A stretch of DNA of 64,000 nucleotides from Streptomyces lavendofoliae. Its GTDB lineage: Bacteria; Actinomycetota; Actinomycetes; Streptomycetales; Streptomycetaceae. Within the stretch, counting starts at the first letter, position 1; every line of letters starts with the position of its first letter. A program made the position numbers and the translations under genes. The notes under the pieces were generated by a model, which made no database searches, was not told where the DNA came from, and saw only the letters and a program-made list of their open reading frames with translations. This document shows positions 8,164 through 17,221 of the stretch, one piece after another. Where the stretch lies: assembly GCF_014649735.1 (NCBI RefSeq), contig NZ_BMTP01000019.1, forward strand, positions 35,275-99,274. The letters run 5' to 3'.

Positions 8164-9090
8164 TCACTTCAGGTGCTCGCTCTCGTCCAGGAACCGGCGA
8201 AGGTCGTCGTCGTTCAGAGCCTTGCTGTTGACCAGGTCTCGGATGAAGTCCACGGCTGCCTGTGTGGAGTCGCACATCTCCCTCATTGCCGCCGCGCGTT
8301 GGTCGGAGAACGTGAGGTTGTTGCGCTTGAGGAGTGTGAGCGCGTTGAGGGTCGAAAGCCGGGCCTGCGTCAGGTCCGTGAAGACCTGCATCGCCACTTC
8401 TTCGGGAGTCGCCTGGGCCTGCACGGCCCGGATGAGCTCCGCGTCCTGCTGGGGATCATGAGGCGTCCGGCGGCTCTGCTCGACCAGCCGGGCCTGTACA
8501 CGGTCCTCCTGGTCGGCCAGGTCCTGCCGTCGCTCGTACTCCTCGATCGCCTCCTTCGCCACCATGCGGGTCGCGTCGTCGGCAAGGATCGCGGTCTTCA
8601 ACGCCTTCGGCCGGTGGGCGATGTACACGGGGTCCGTCGGCTTCAGGCCCGCCCGCTCGGCCTCGTCCTCGATGGCCTCCCGCCGCTCACCCTTCGGCAT
8701 ACGCGTTTCATAGCTTCGGTAGTAGCCAGCCTCGCCGAAGAACGGCACCTCGCCTTCGTCGGGGAGGTCAACAGAACTGCTCAACGTCAGGTCCTCGGCT
8801 GGGGGAACGAGCCCGTCGGCTGCGGCCCGCTGCCACGCTGCGAAGAAGGCCAGAATTCGGTTCGGAGACGTCTTGCTTCGTCTCGCGAACTCTCGCGCGT
8901 CGACCCGAAGGAAAATGTCACGACTGTGACGTTTCGTGGATGACTGTTCGATTTCAACTCCACGTCCGGAGTCGGGCTGCACCCGTCGAGCTACGAGGTA
9001 CGCGCGAGCCCACCCACCCTTGCGGTCGTGGGTGGAGAACTCCTCGATGTCGGCTTCGAGGCGTGCGTCGGTGTCCAGCTCGGCCGTCAT
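8164..9090 (-). CDS. hypothetical helical protein, second gene of the operon
   Basis: This 308-aa protein starts at the ATG at 9090, inside an ATGA overlap with the preceding gene, so translation is coupled. It is rich in charged helices (AIEDEAERAGLKP, EAIEEYERRQDLADQEDRV) with no transmembrane segment, signal peptide or catalytic motif. An N-terminal segment (HSRDIFLRVDAREFARRSK, then TSPNRILAFFAAWQRAAADG) could be a DNA-binding helix bundle. I do not recognise the family. Its strict coupling to the flanking genes suggests the three products act together. Confidence 0.6.
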   Translation of the reverse strand: MTAELDTDARLEADIEEFSTHDRKGGWARAYLVARRVQPDSGRGVEIEQSSTKRHSRDIFLRVDAREFARRSKTSPNRILAFFAAWQRAAADGLVPPAEDLTLSSSVDLPDEGEVPFFGEAGYYRSYETRMPKGERREAIEDEAERAGLKPTDPVYIAHRPKALKTAILADDATRMVAKEAIEEYERRQDLADQEDRVQARLVEQSRRTPHDPQQDAELIRAVQAQATPEEVAMQVFTDLTQARLSTLNALTLLKRNNLTFSDQRAAAMREMCDSTQAAVDFIRDLVNSKALNDDDLRRFLDESEHLK

Positions 9091-9935
9091 CGAGTGGCCG
9101 CCGGCACTCGGGTCGTACGGCGCTTGGTCTGGCGCGGGACTGCCTGGTCGCCGAGGCTGGCCTTCTCCCTGACCCAGGTGAGAAGAACGGACAGCCCCTC
9201 GCACGCGGCTGCGGCCAGGTCCTTCTGGTCGTCCGGCAGCGAGATGCTGTGGGGGTAGCGGTTCATGAAGCCGGTGCCCTGGTCCCGGAGGTTGAGGAGG
9301 TCCCGTACGAACCGGAGCGAGGTGTCGTTGCCGGTTCGTACGGTGGGGTCGTTGCGGCGGCTGGCACGTGCTCGCCGGTCTTCTTCGACGGCTTGGCGGA
9401 CCGCGTCGGCGGCGCCTTCGTGGTTGCGGATGGCGTCCTGGACGAGAGGGAGCAGCAGCTCGGGGTCCTGCCGGATCGCTTCGAGCGTCGCTTCGTCGAG
9501 CAGGTCGGCAGAGCCTGGGAGCTGGCCCTGTTGGGGCGGGGTGATCCCCAGCTCCTTCATGTAGCGGGCGCGCAGGACGCAGCCCGTGCCGTCGTTTTGA
9601 GCCTCCTCGATGAGGGCCTGCAGGACGCTCCACCCGGCATCACGTGGGGCGCCTGAGACGCCGGCTCGGGCCCCTTCCCTGACAACGCTGTAGCTGACGT
9701 GGACGCCGCTGTCCGCGATGAGTCGCCTGATCTCGGGAGGGCACGCGAGGGCAGTGTGGCGGTAGTCGCGGGCGGTCTGGATGCTGAGGTCCACCTCGTT
9801 GCAGAAGTCGCTCAGGCACGCGTCGTTGCCCGGTGGGGCGATGGCGAGGAGTCGGTCGCCGATGGCGAGTCGGTTGTCGCGGCCGACGTTCATGAGGGTC
9901 CGCACTTCGCGGACGTCTCGAACGGTGTAGCTCAT
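9087..9935 (-). CDS. DUF6192-like DNA-binding protein, first gene of the operon
   Basis: The ATG at 9935 is preceded by a GGACC-type ribosome site and gives 282 aa. The segment LSIQTARDYRHTALACPPEI followed by HVSYSVVREGARAG has the layout of DUF6192/ParB-like helix-turn-helix proteins. Compare the clearer DUF6192 gene at 58497, which has VERRTVEDWRWTANRWP and VSFTVHRILAS at equivalent places. A central block (ADLLDEATLEAIRQDPELLL) is also reminiscent. Its last bases overlap the next gene by ATGA. The role is unknown; DNA binding is likely. Confidence 0.55.
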   Translation of the reverse strand: MSYTVRDVREVRTLMNVGRDNRLAIGDRLLAIAPPGNDACLSDFCNEVDLSIQTARDYRHTALACPPEIRRLIADSGVHVSYSVVREGARAGVSGAPRDAGWSVLQALIEEAQNDGTGCVLRARYMKELGITPPQQGQLPGSADLLDEATLEAIRQDPELLLPLVQDAIRNHEGAADAVRQAVEEDRRARASRRNDPTVRTGNDTSLRFVRDLLNLRDQGTGFMNRYPHSISLPDDQKDLAAAACEGLSVLLTWVREKASLGDQAVPRQTKRRTTRVPAATR

Positions 9936-10147
9936 GGGGTGGTCCTTACAGCAGCACGCCAGAGCGACCGAGTGTATTGACCTGAACACTCTCGGTGTTC
10001 ATCTCGCCGGAGACTTCACTCCTGCGAGTGTGCCGGTGCACGCCGACGAGAAGATGCTGACCGACCTGGCCGCCGCGGGTACGGCGGTGCACTGCGCCGC
10101 AGCAGCCGTGACCTCAACGGCTGAGGAGACACCCCCTGCGGTTGTGC

Positions 10148-11150
10148 TCAGTGAGGCGGCTCGAGGAGGTCCACGGTGGACAGGCCGGTTTCGCCGTCGA
10201 TGAGTTGGAGGGCGACTTCGGCGCGCGCGGCGAGGTCGAGCGGGTCGAGCCCTTCGGTGTAGGAGGCATGGACGATGCGGTCGAGGCCGGCGCCCAGGAG
10301 CGGTGCGGCTGCTCGCAGGGAGGCGTCCAGGGCTACGCCTTGGGTGGCGCCGCCGTGGAGGATGATGTTGCGGGTGCGGTAGAGGTGGCGCATGGCGACG
10401 CGGAATGCCTGGTTGACCTCGGCGAGCTGCTTGCCGGGGTTCTGGACGAGTGCGGCCATGCGCTGGGCGGCCGCGGTGTCGGTGTACCGCTGTGCGGGCT
10501 GGTGGCGATGGGCCAGGGTGGTCAGCTCGGCCCGGGGCCAGGAACAGGCGATGATCGCAGCCATCCGGTCGGCGGCAATGGCCTTCCCGGAGCGTTCTCC
10601 GTCGCCCCGGGGGTCGTCGGGGTGGACGAGAAGAGACTCGACTGCCGCCCAGCCGCCGGCGACGGCGGGCGCCGCGGTTGCTGGCGGCGGCGAGTTCGAG
10701 GGCGTCGTCGATGCGCTCTCGGCTGTCGACCTTGTAGAGGTGGCCCTCGGAGACGAGAGAGAGGACATCGACGCCGCGGGCCGGGGGTTCGAGCGATACC
10801 GGGGTGTCGTAACCGGCGACCCAGATGAACGGCAGCGGCAGCACGCCTCCGCGGCGGCCGCGCAGGAATTCCGAGCGGGTGTTCATGCGGTCGACGAGCT
10901 GGCGGGCCTGGTCGGCCGCGCCGAGGGGATCGAGCGCCTGGAGCTGGTAGACGAAGCCCCCGCCGGTGCGGAAGCCGGCAGTGTCGTGGCCGTGCTCACG
11001 GAGCCAGGCGCCGACCTTGCCCTTGTCCAGCCAGTTCGGCAGTGCTTCTGCGAGTTCGCGGTGGGACACCTTGTCGAGGACCACCAGGATGTCGAAGGTC
11101 CGCGGGCGGGCGCGGGCGAGTTCTGCCGCGCTCTCGGCGATGTCGGTGGC
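10148..11150 (-). pseudogene. frameshifted gene with HEPN-like RNxxxH motif
   Basis: The minus strand gives good protein sequence from about 11150 (TDIAESAAELARARPRTFDI, GFVYQLQALDPLGAADQAR, SLVSEGHLYKVDSRERIDDA) down to about 10685. There it shifts into another frame, which continues (AVESLLVHPDDPRGDGERSG, RMAAIIACSWPRAELTTLAH) to a stop at 10148. The C-terminal part includes LYRTRNIILHGG, an R-N-x3-H arrangement like the catalytic motif of HEPN ribonucleases. The N-terminus also seems lost upstream of 11150. HEPN proteins are common in phage defence and toxin systems; the assignment rests on one motif. Confidence 0.5.
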
Positions 11151-11323
11151 GGCACGTCTGACACGCCGATCTCGAACCAGGCTTGCTGACGCCGCAGGCC
11201 TACGCCTGGCACCGGCGGGCATCCCACGCTTCCAGGCCCGATCCCCCTCCCCCCGGGCCCTGGCCCCGCCCGCCGCTCGTCGTACCTTCGGCCCGGTGGC
11301 GCCGGTGACCGCCTGCCGCTCGA

Positions 11324-11371
11324 CACCAGTGCCCCCCTTGACCCGCGCAGGGTCAAAGGGGGGCACTGGTG
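11324..11371 (-). terminator. long hairpin downstream of the HNH gene
   Basis: CACCAGTGCCCCCCTTGACCC (11324-11344) pairs with 11350-11371 over 21 bp with one bulge. It lies 20 bases past the HNH stop codon at 11391 and is probably its terminator. Confidence 0.7.
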
Positions 11372-11390
11372 TGCTCGTACGGGCCGGTGG

Positions 11391-12077
11391 TCAGGGGGCG
11401 GTGGTGTAGTGGACGACGGTGGTCTGGCAGGGGCCGCCTGCGTAGACGTTGATCGCGTCGATCTCAGCCTGGTCCGCGGCAAGGCCCCAGCGGAGCTTGG
11501 TCGCGGTCCACTCGGCGAGGTAGCGGCAGGTCGCGCTCGGAGCGGGTGGCATCCACTTCGACGGGTCTTGGTCGGCCTTCTGACGGTTCGTCCGCGCCGT
11601 TACAGCGACCAGCGAGGCGGCGGCGTCCTGGTCGTTGGCGTACGCCTCACGACGCTTCGCATCCCATCCCGAGGCGCCGGAGTCCCAGGCCTCGGCAAGG
11701 GGCACCATGTGGTCGATATCGAGCTTGCCCGGGTCGGTCACTTCCTGCTCGTCGTAATAGGAGAGCCACTCGCCACCGGACAGCTTGCAGCCGGCCGCGA
11801 CGGCCGGTGCCTCGGCCGCTTCGGCCAGGAGCACCTCCGCCCTCGTGTTGCAGCCGTCAGCCACGTCCAGGCCGGAGTTCCAGTGCTTGAACTTGTCACG
11901 GGTGTATCCGGCGCGACTCTCATCGGCCACGGGGATCTGACCGACCGCGTAGCTGAGCGGGAACGTCTGCGCGGCTGCCGCCGGGGCCGCGGGTGTGGCG
12001 TGAGCGGAGGCCGGGAGGCCGAGCGGGGCCAGGGCGAGGGACAGCGCGGCCAGACCGCGCACCATGTTCGTGATCAC
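11391..12077 (-). CDS. secreted HNH-family endonuclease
   Basis: The 228-aa product starts with a Sec-type signal peptide (MVRGLAALSLALAPLGLPAS, likely cleaved after AHA). The HNH/DUF1524-like core follows: YTRDKFKHW, DGCNTRAEVLLAEA, LDIDHMVPLAEAWDSGAS, AYANDQDAAASLVAVTARTN and KADQDPSKWMPP. The DH pair and the downstream N are the expected metal-binding and catalytic residues. It is probably an extracellular, non-specific nuclease. A second, more divergent member with the same core lies at 37677-38456. Met codons at 12077 and 12065 are both possible starts. A strong hairpin follows the stop. Confidence 0.8.
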   Translation of the reverse strand: MITNMVRGLAALSLALAPLGLPASAHATPAAPAAAAQTFPLSYAVGQIPVADESRAGYTRDKFKHWNSGLDVADGCNTRAEVLLAEAAEAPAVAAGCKLSGGEWLSYYDEQEVTDPGKLDIDHMVPLAEAWDSGASGWDAKRREAYANDQDAAASLVAVTARTNRQKADQDPSKWMPPAPSATCRYLAEWTATKLRWGLAADQAEIDAINVYAGGPCQTTVVHYTTAP

Positions 12078-12607
12078 GAAGGACAGGCATAGCGGCCTGG
12101 GGGTGCCCGCGTGCGGGAATCGGCTGCGGGTCGGCTGTGTGGGCGATCGGTTTCACCGGAGAAACACTCCTGCCCGAAGCGCCGACGGGGTGGCCGGGCA
12201 GGGGGCTGGGCTGCCGGAGCGGCCAACCCCTTGCCGGGTGTCTTCTACTCGGCCTCCGTCTCCTCCGCGTAGGGCGCTGTACGGCTCCTCGGGGCCTCGG
12301 CCAGCAGCGAGCGGACTTTGGCGAATTTCACTCGATGGTGGCGGGAAGTTGCTTACGCATCGAGAGCACCACCCTGTGACCTCCATCACCCAGTGAGCAT
12401 GCGCAACACCTCTGAGTAACGGTTGCTGCAGGTCAGGTGCTCGTCGAAAACTCCTTGATCACTTTAAGCGCCGAGGTGAACTCACCGCGTGAAATTCGTG
12501 GGACCGCGCATGCGTGTTCGGCCGATTGGGCCGGTTGAGTGATCCCCAGCGGTGCCCCGGGAGCCGCTCTTCCATCAGCCCTCAACGAAGAGGACCGACG
12601 ACACCCC
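12078..12607. other. intergenic stretch without a convincing gene
   Basis: This 530-base gap separates the divergent HNH and sigma-type genes. Open frames exist but none has family-like sequence. It presumably contains the promoters of both; bases 12420-12560 are noticeably less GC-rich. No tRNA or repeat was seen. Confidence 0.4.
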
Positions 12608-13091
12608 ATGACCGATGACGTTCGTGAGGACGGCCGCGTGCCTGTGGCCGAGGAGGCCCCGACCAGGAGTTGTTTCACGACTTTGCGCTGAAGATCCTGC
12701 TGACTAACGAACGGGCGGAGAGGGCCGTCCACCGCGCCTACGTAGAGATCCGCACCCGCTGGGACACCCTGCTCACCGAGCCGGACCTGCAGGCGCAGAC
12801 ATGGCAGATCCTGCGCCGCGCCATCATCGACGAACTGATCGGCGGCTGCCGCGAAGAACTCGCCGCGCGCGACAGCGGCATCGGCCTGTACCCGGCCCTC
12901 GCCAAGCTGCCCCCGCGCCAGTTCGACGCGATCGTCCTGCGCTTCATCGGCGGGTACGACACCAAGAAGATCGCCTAGTACATGGGCCTCACGCCCGGCA
13001 CCGTCACCCATCGCATCCGCAAGGCCCAGGAGCGCCTCGCCCCCATCCACCGCCGCGCCACGCGGCCGATCAAGAAGGAGGACGCCCAGTG
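12608..13091 (+). pseudogene. RNA polymerase sigma-factor-like gene, frameshift plus in-frame amber
   Basis: ATG at 12608 gives MTDDVREDGRVPVAEE and then slips at the C-run near 12660. The sequence continues in the next frame (QELFHDFALKILLTNE, VHRAYVEIRTRWDTLL, PPRQFDAIVLRFIGGYDTKK). A TAG at 12976-12978 interrupts it, after which the frame goes on with YMGLTPGTVTHRIRKAQERL. That tail is a textbook sigma region 4 helix-turn-helix. The amber replaces the position after IA, where W is usual. The stop of the continued frame overlaps the GTG of the next gene. With two lesions this is most likely a dead extracytoplasmic-type sigma gene. Confidence 0.65.
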
Positions 13092-13799
13092 AGCGACACC
13101 TGGGAACAGCTCTTCGCCGACGCTGACGACGCCGTCTGCGAGCCCCGCCGCGCCTTCGACGTCGGCGCCGGGCTGCGCCGCATCGCCCGCGACACCGCCC
13201 ACCTCCCGTCCCCCGACCCGGCACCCATCGGCGGCCACCCCAGCGCCCGGCGCCGGCTCGGTGTCATGGCCCGGGTGGTGGTCACCCAAGCTGGGGCCGC
13301 CGCCCACATGGAGGAGCTGACCGCGCTGCTCGGCGGCGACGACACCGTCGCGCAGTTCGACGGCTGGACCGAGGGCGTCGACGTCGAGGGCATCCAGGTC
13401 TTCGCCTGCATGCTCTACCTCGCCCACCACCCCGAAAGCGCACGGTTCTGGTGGCGCTTCGCCGCCGGCGCCGGGTCCAGCGGCGCGGCGTACTGCCTCT
13501 ACCTCGATCACCTTGCCCTCGGCGACGAGCGGGAGGCTGGATACTGGAAGCGGCAGGTGACCGCTCTGTTCTGCCCGGACGCGCTCCGGGAGCGCGAAGT
13601 CGACCCCCAAGCGTTCCTCAAGGCGCTGGAGCACTTCACCAACGACTCCGCCCGCCGCGACGCCAGCAGGGCAGTCCTGACCGGCGGGCTGGAGGCCGAC
13701 GTGGACCAGCTGGCCGACCATCACACCGCCGACGGCCTGATCTGCCGCCCCGACGCCCGCCTGGCCGACCGCATCCACGAACTCGCCGGCCGCCCCTGA
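13089..13799 (+). CDS. hypothetical protein coupled to the sigma-like gene
   Basis: The GTG at 13089 overlaps the end of the sigma-type reading frame (GTGA), giving 236 aa. The sequence is soluble and helical (ARVVVTQAGAAAHMEELTAL, GIQVFACMLYLAHHPESARF, YCLYLDHLALGDEREAGYWK). The helix pairs with recurring LYLAHHPESARFWW/YCLYLDHLALGDE resemble Sel1/TPR-like counting of residues. Proteins of this kind accompany similar sigma genes in Streptomyces. A regulatory (anti-sigma or effector) function is a guess from linkage. The gene itself looks intact although its partner is broken. Confidence 0.6.
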   Translation: MSDTWEQLFADADDAVCEPRRAFDVGAGLRRIARDTAHLPSPDPAPIGGHPSARRRLGVMARVVVTQAGAAAHMEELTALLGGDDTVAQFDGWTEGVDVEGIQVFACMLYLAHHPESARFWWRFAAGAGSSGAAYCLYLDHLALGDEREAGYWKRQVTALFCPDALREREVDPQAFLKALEHFTNDSARRDASRAVLTGGLEADVDQLADHHTADGLICRPDARLADRIHELAGRP

Positions 13800-13888
13800 A
13801 ACGCAGGAGTCCGGCGCGGGGCCGAAGGTTCCTGGGCCGCCCAGCCCCCGCCGGACCGCACAGCGCCCCGAAGAACGGAGCACCTACC

Positions 13889-14065
13889 GTGAAGACTAGC
13901 CGCCAGACCCGCACCACGCAGAAGCCTTCCCGAATCCGCCGCGGCCGCTGCTGGATCGCCCGCCGACGCACCGCCCTCATCTACAACGCGCTGCGCTGCG
14001 CGGCCTACGCCACCGGCGCCGGTATCGTCGGTCTCGGCTTCTATCTGCTCCAGCAGCAGCTCTGA
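13889..14065 (+). CDS. small single-pass membrane protein
   Basis: From the GTG at 13889 the product is 58 aa. It has a very basic N-terminus (RQTRTTQKPSRIRRGRC) and one hydrophobic helix (ALRCAAYATGAGIVGLGFYL) near the C-terminus. The start is preceded by GAACGGAGCACC. It lies 90 bases after the sigma-linked hypothetical gene and before a strong hairpin, so it may close that operon. The function is unknown. Confidence 0.55.
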   Translation: MKTSRQTRTTQKPSRIRRGRCWIARRRTALIYNALRCAAYATGAGIVGLGFYLLQQQL

Positions 14066-14090
14066 CTCCGGGCGAACCCCCGGTCCGCTA

Positions 14091-14135
14091 GACGCGCGGC
14101 GGGCCGCAGCCTCTGGGGGCGGCCCGCCGCGCGTC
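14091..14135 (+). terminator. 17-bp perfect GC hairpin
   Basis: GACGCGCGGCGGGCCGC at 14091-14107 pairs perfectly with 14119-14135 across an 11-nt loop, 26 bases after the small membrane gene. It is one of the strongest terminator-like stems in the window. Confidence 0.7.
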
Positions 14136-14152
14136 GGCAGGCGTCAACTACG

Positions 14153-14450
14153 GTGCCGCGACGCCGCCCATCCCGGTGATCTCCACCCCGATGACCGTCA
14201 CGATGACGGAGCAGCCCGGTCGGCCAAGGGCGGTGGCGCGGAGGTCGAGGCCGGTCAGGAGCTGCTCGGTGAGGTCAAGTTCGTCGTTCGCGAGCGCGGG
14301 GTCAGGTGAAGGCCAGGGCGAAGCGCGCTGGGAGGTGGCACGTTCGCTGGCGACGCCGTGCTGCTCCGCCTCGTATGCGGCGGTGGCCAGAAGGCGAAGA
14401 AGGCGCTGCGCGTTGCCTATCCGGTTCGCGGGACGGACGCGAGCCGATGA
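14153..14450. pseudogene. gene fragments: C-terminus of an unknown gene (-) and DciA-like N-terminus (+)
   Basis: Minus-strand codons between about 14290 and 14153 read LDLTEQLLTGLDLRATALGR and CSVIVTVIGVEITGMGGVAA before a stop, which looks like the end of a lost gene. On the plus strand, 14387-14450 (GGCCAGAAGGCGAAGAAG... ending GACGCGAGCCGATGA) resembles 3541-3606 of the DciA-like gene, where GQKAKRKPR and DGREPMG are encoded. This suggests a decayed second copy. Bases 14451-14585 hold nothing else. Confidence 0.4.
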
Positions 14451-14622
14451 GCTCCGCCCTTAACGTTTCGACAGAAGAAGGGGTTCAGGGGTGGTTGTAT
14501 GGCGATGCCAGTTCCATCGAACTCTGAACCGCGGACGGGCAGGGGTGCCGGGACGGGCGGGGCTAGATGGAGGCGAAGCAGTGAGGAGTAATTGTCAATT
14601 TCTGTGGATCACCGCGGGAGCC

Positions 14623-15120
14623 TCAAGCAGCCCGCAGCCATTGAACGAGGACTGCGAAGTCTTCGTTGGTGAGGCCGCGGGACGACGCGATGCGGTGGAG
14701 GAGGGCAGGGGTGGGGTGGTGGGTGGACACCCAGTCCTGATCGGCGTCGGTGATCTCGTCGTCGACCCAGATGAACGGGCGTCCGTCCGCCCATGCCGCC
14801 AGGGTCCGGGTCTTCCAGTGGAGCCCGAACCACTTGTCCTCGCGTTCCTGCGCGTCGGAGGGTTCCGGCCAGTGCACGACCGGCAAGGGCGGCAGGCCAA
14901 GCCGCGGTGCAATGTCGGTGTTCGCCGCTTCCTCCCAGGTGGTGGCCCAGACCAGCTCGCACGGCAGTGCCGTGAGGCGAGGCCCGAGGTGCGGGTCGAG
15001 CCGCGTCAGGTGCGAATCTGTCGCGGTGCCTGACGGCTCGCGCTGCGGGCCGTCGCCGAACGGCAGGAGAGGTCCGTCGACGTCCAGGAACAGCAGCGGG
15101 CGTTCTTCGCGCTCACTCAT
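14623..15120 (-). CDS. HAD-like domain protein (RNA-repair/SAK type)
   Basis: This 165-aa protein contains RPLLFLDVDGPLLPFG at the N-terminus (DxDG motif I) and FIWVDDEITDADQDW near residue 115 (motif IV acidic cluster). Those features match the short HAD domains seen in actinobacterial Swiss-army-knife RNA-repair proteins. Its ATG overlaps the stop of the IS256 transposase (ATGA at 15117-15120), so the two are read from one transcript. No other conserved partner is adjacent. Phosphatase activity is likely from the motifs; the substrate is unknown. Confidence 0.7.
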   Translation of the reverse strand: MSEREERPLLFLDVDGPLLPFGDGPQREPSGTATDSHLTRLDPHLGPRLTALPCELVWATTWEEAANTDIAPRLGLPPLPVVHWPEPSDAQEREDKWFGLHWKTRTLAAWADGRPFIWVDDEITDADQDWVSTHHPTPALLHRIASSRGLTNEDFAVLVQWLRAA

Positions 15121-16370
15121 GCCGCAGCCTCTTGCTCGCGCTCGACCAGGACGCCGCGTCCGAAGCGGGCACCGTTGCGGACGAGGGCGACGAGGTAGGG
15201 TGCGGTGATCGCGCGCCAGCGGGCCTGGGCGGACTCGGCGAGCTTGAACACCATCGCCAGGGCCGCAGCCGGGCTGCCGGCGCCGCGGGTGACCTTGGTC
15301 CGCAGCTTCACCGTGCTGAAGGTCGACTCGATCGGATTCGTCGTGCGCAGGTGGACCCAGTGCTCAGCCGGGAAGCCGTAGAACGCCAGGAGTTCATCGA
15401 CGTCGTCGGTGATCTTCTTGACGGCCTTGGGCCACTTCGCACCGTAAGCGCGCCCGAAGTCCTTCACCGCCTTCTCGGCGTGAGCGCGGTCCTCGGCGTT
15501 GTAGATCTCCTGCAGCGCCTTCTTCGCGCCGGGCTCGGCCGATCTCGGCAGGGCGTTGATCACGTTCCGGGTTTTGTGAACCCAGCACCTTTGATGCCTG
15601 GCCTGCGGAAACACCTCGGCCAGGGCCCGCCACAGACCCATGGCCCCGTCGCCGACGACGAGCTCGGGATCGCGCATGCCGCGTCGACGGCAGTCCCGTA
15701 GGAGATCGGCCCAGGACTCGGCCGACTCGCGCAGGCCCTCAGCGAGCGCGATCAGCTCCTTCCTGCCGTCGGTACGCACGCCCATGAGGACCAGGACGCA
15801 GGAGCGGGCCTGGCCGAGGCGGACCTTGGGGTGGACGCCGTCGGCCCACACGTACACATAGTCGGCCCCGGACAGATCTCGGTCCTGGAAGGCGGCGTGG
15901 TCGTCGCTCCACTGCTTGGTCAACCGGGTCACCGTGGCCGGCGAGAGCCCGGCGGCCGAGCCGAGGAACTGCTCCATCGCGGGCACGAAGTCGCCAGAGG
16001 ACAGACCGTGCAGGTAGAGCAGGGGAAGGACCTCGCTGATCTTCGGGGACTTCCGGCACCAGGGGGTGAGGATCTTGGACGAGAACCGCTTGCGCTCGCC
16101 CGTCTCGCCGTCGACCCGCTTGTCGTTCACCCGCGGTGCCTTCACCGCCATCGGCCCGGCGGCGGTGACCACCGTCCGCTCGCGATGATGGCCGTTGCGG
16201 ACCACCAGCCTGCGACCAGCTTCGTCCCGCTCGCCCGCCAACTCAGCTATGTACTGGTTGACCTCGGCTTCCAGGGCCGCGGCGAGCATCCGACGGGCAC
16301 CCTCACGGACGATGTCGTCCATCAGGGAGCCGCTCTGGGTGGTGCCGTCCTCGTTGACTACGCTCAGCAC
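15117..16370 (-). mobile_element. IS256-family transposase
   Basis: The 417-aa product is a full-length IS256-type transposase: AALEAEVNQYIAELAGERDE and the VRNGHHRERTV region at the N-terminus, then the DDE catalytic core with YVWADGVHPKVRLG (first D), VVGDGAMGLWRALAEVFPQ (second D), RCWVHKTRNVINALP, and TTNPIESTFSTVKLRT (E). It appears intact. An outer end resembling CCGAGTGATCGACTTCTGG (minus-strand reading of 16420-16437) lies upstream of the start. A weakly similar GAGTAATTGTCAATTTCTG is at 14586, beyond the HAD gene. The element lies 5' of a truncated uppS, which it may have interrupted. Confidence 0.9.
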
Positions 16371-16491
16371 GGGCGTGCCTTCCCGACCCGCGCTGCAACG
16401 CGGGCCTACTCGATGACCAGAAGTCGATCACTCGGGAAGGTACGCCCTCCTCGTTCCGCGAGGCACCCCTCCCGAGTCTGATCCACAGGTC

Positions 16492-17070
16492 TTGAGCATT
16501 GCTCGCCACTGGGCCGCCGAGACCACCGTCATCGACATCATTGAGGCGGCTCGAGCCGCTGGCGTCGGGTGGCTCAGCCTGTATGCCTTCTCCACCGAGA
16601 GCTGGAATCGCCCTGGCGCCGAGGTCGACTACCTGATGCGCCTGGTGTGCCGGGTCGTGCGGAAGCATGCGCCGCTGCTGCTGGCCCGTGGCATCCGCTG
16701 CCGCTTCCTCGGGGTCGCCGACCCGCGCATCCCTCGTGAAGTGGCCCGGGACTTTGGCGACCTGACGACGCTGAATGCCGACAACCGGGGATGACGCTGA
16801 CCGTCGCTTCGACCACGGTGGGCGTCGGGACATCGTGGAGGCCGCAAGGTCGCTGATCCGCAGCGGGACGCCCGCCGACGAGGTGACCCAGCGGCTCTTC
16901 GCGGACCACCTGCCGTTCCTCGACATTACCGACGTGGAACTGGTCATCCATACCTCCGGCGAGCAGCGCATTTCAGAGGTGCTCTGGCCGGACTTCCGGT
17001 GCCCCGACTTCCTCGCCTCCTGCACACCTACCGGTGCCGCGCCCACCGCTTCGGGGGCGTGGCGCCCCGG
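16492..17070 (+). pseudogene. uppS: uppS-like isoprenyl (cis-prenyl) transferase remnant
   Basis: The plus strand encodes cis-prenyltransferase sequence: AARAAGVGWLSLYAFSTESW followed by NRPGAEVDYLMRLV, then a frameshift near 16780 to FDHGGRRDIVEAARSLI, LPDPxDVELVIHTSGEQRIS-like text and VLWPDFRCPDF. The N-terminal MDGNxRWA diphosphate-binding motif is missing, and the conserved segment between EQRIS and VLWPDF is deleted. Cis-prenyltransferases make undecaprenyl diphosphate for the cell wall, or specialised polyprenyls. This copy cannot work. An IS256 transposase ends just upstream, which may explain the lost 5' end. Confidence 0.75.
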
Positions 17071-17221
17071 ACGAACGGAAACCCATCATGACGACTGTCG
17101 TCTGATCCGCCTGGTGCGCCGCGTCACTATGCTGCGCCACAAGTGGCGCTGGCGGTCACGCCTATGCAGTGCCCGGGAAGCGCAGGAATGCAAGCCCTGC
17201 GGCCGCTGGCGTCCCACTGCC

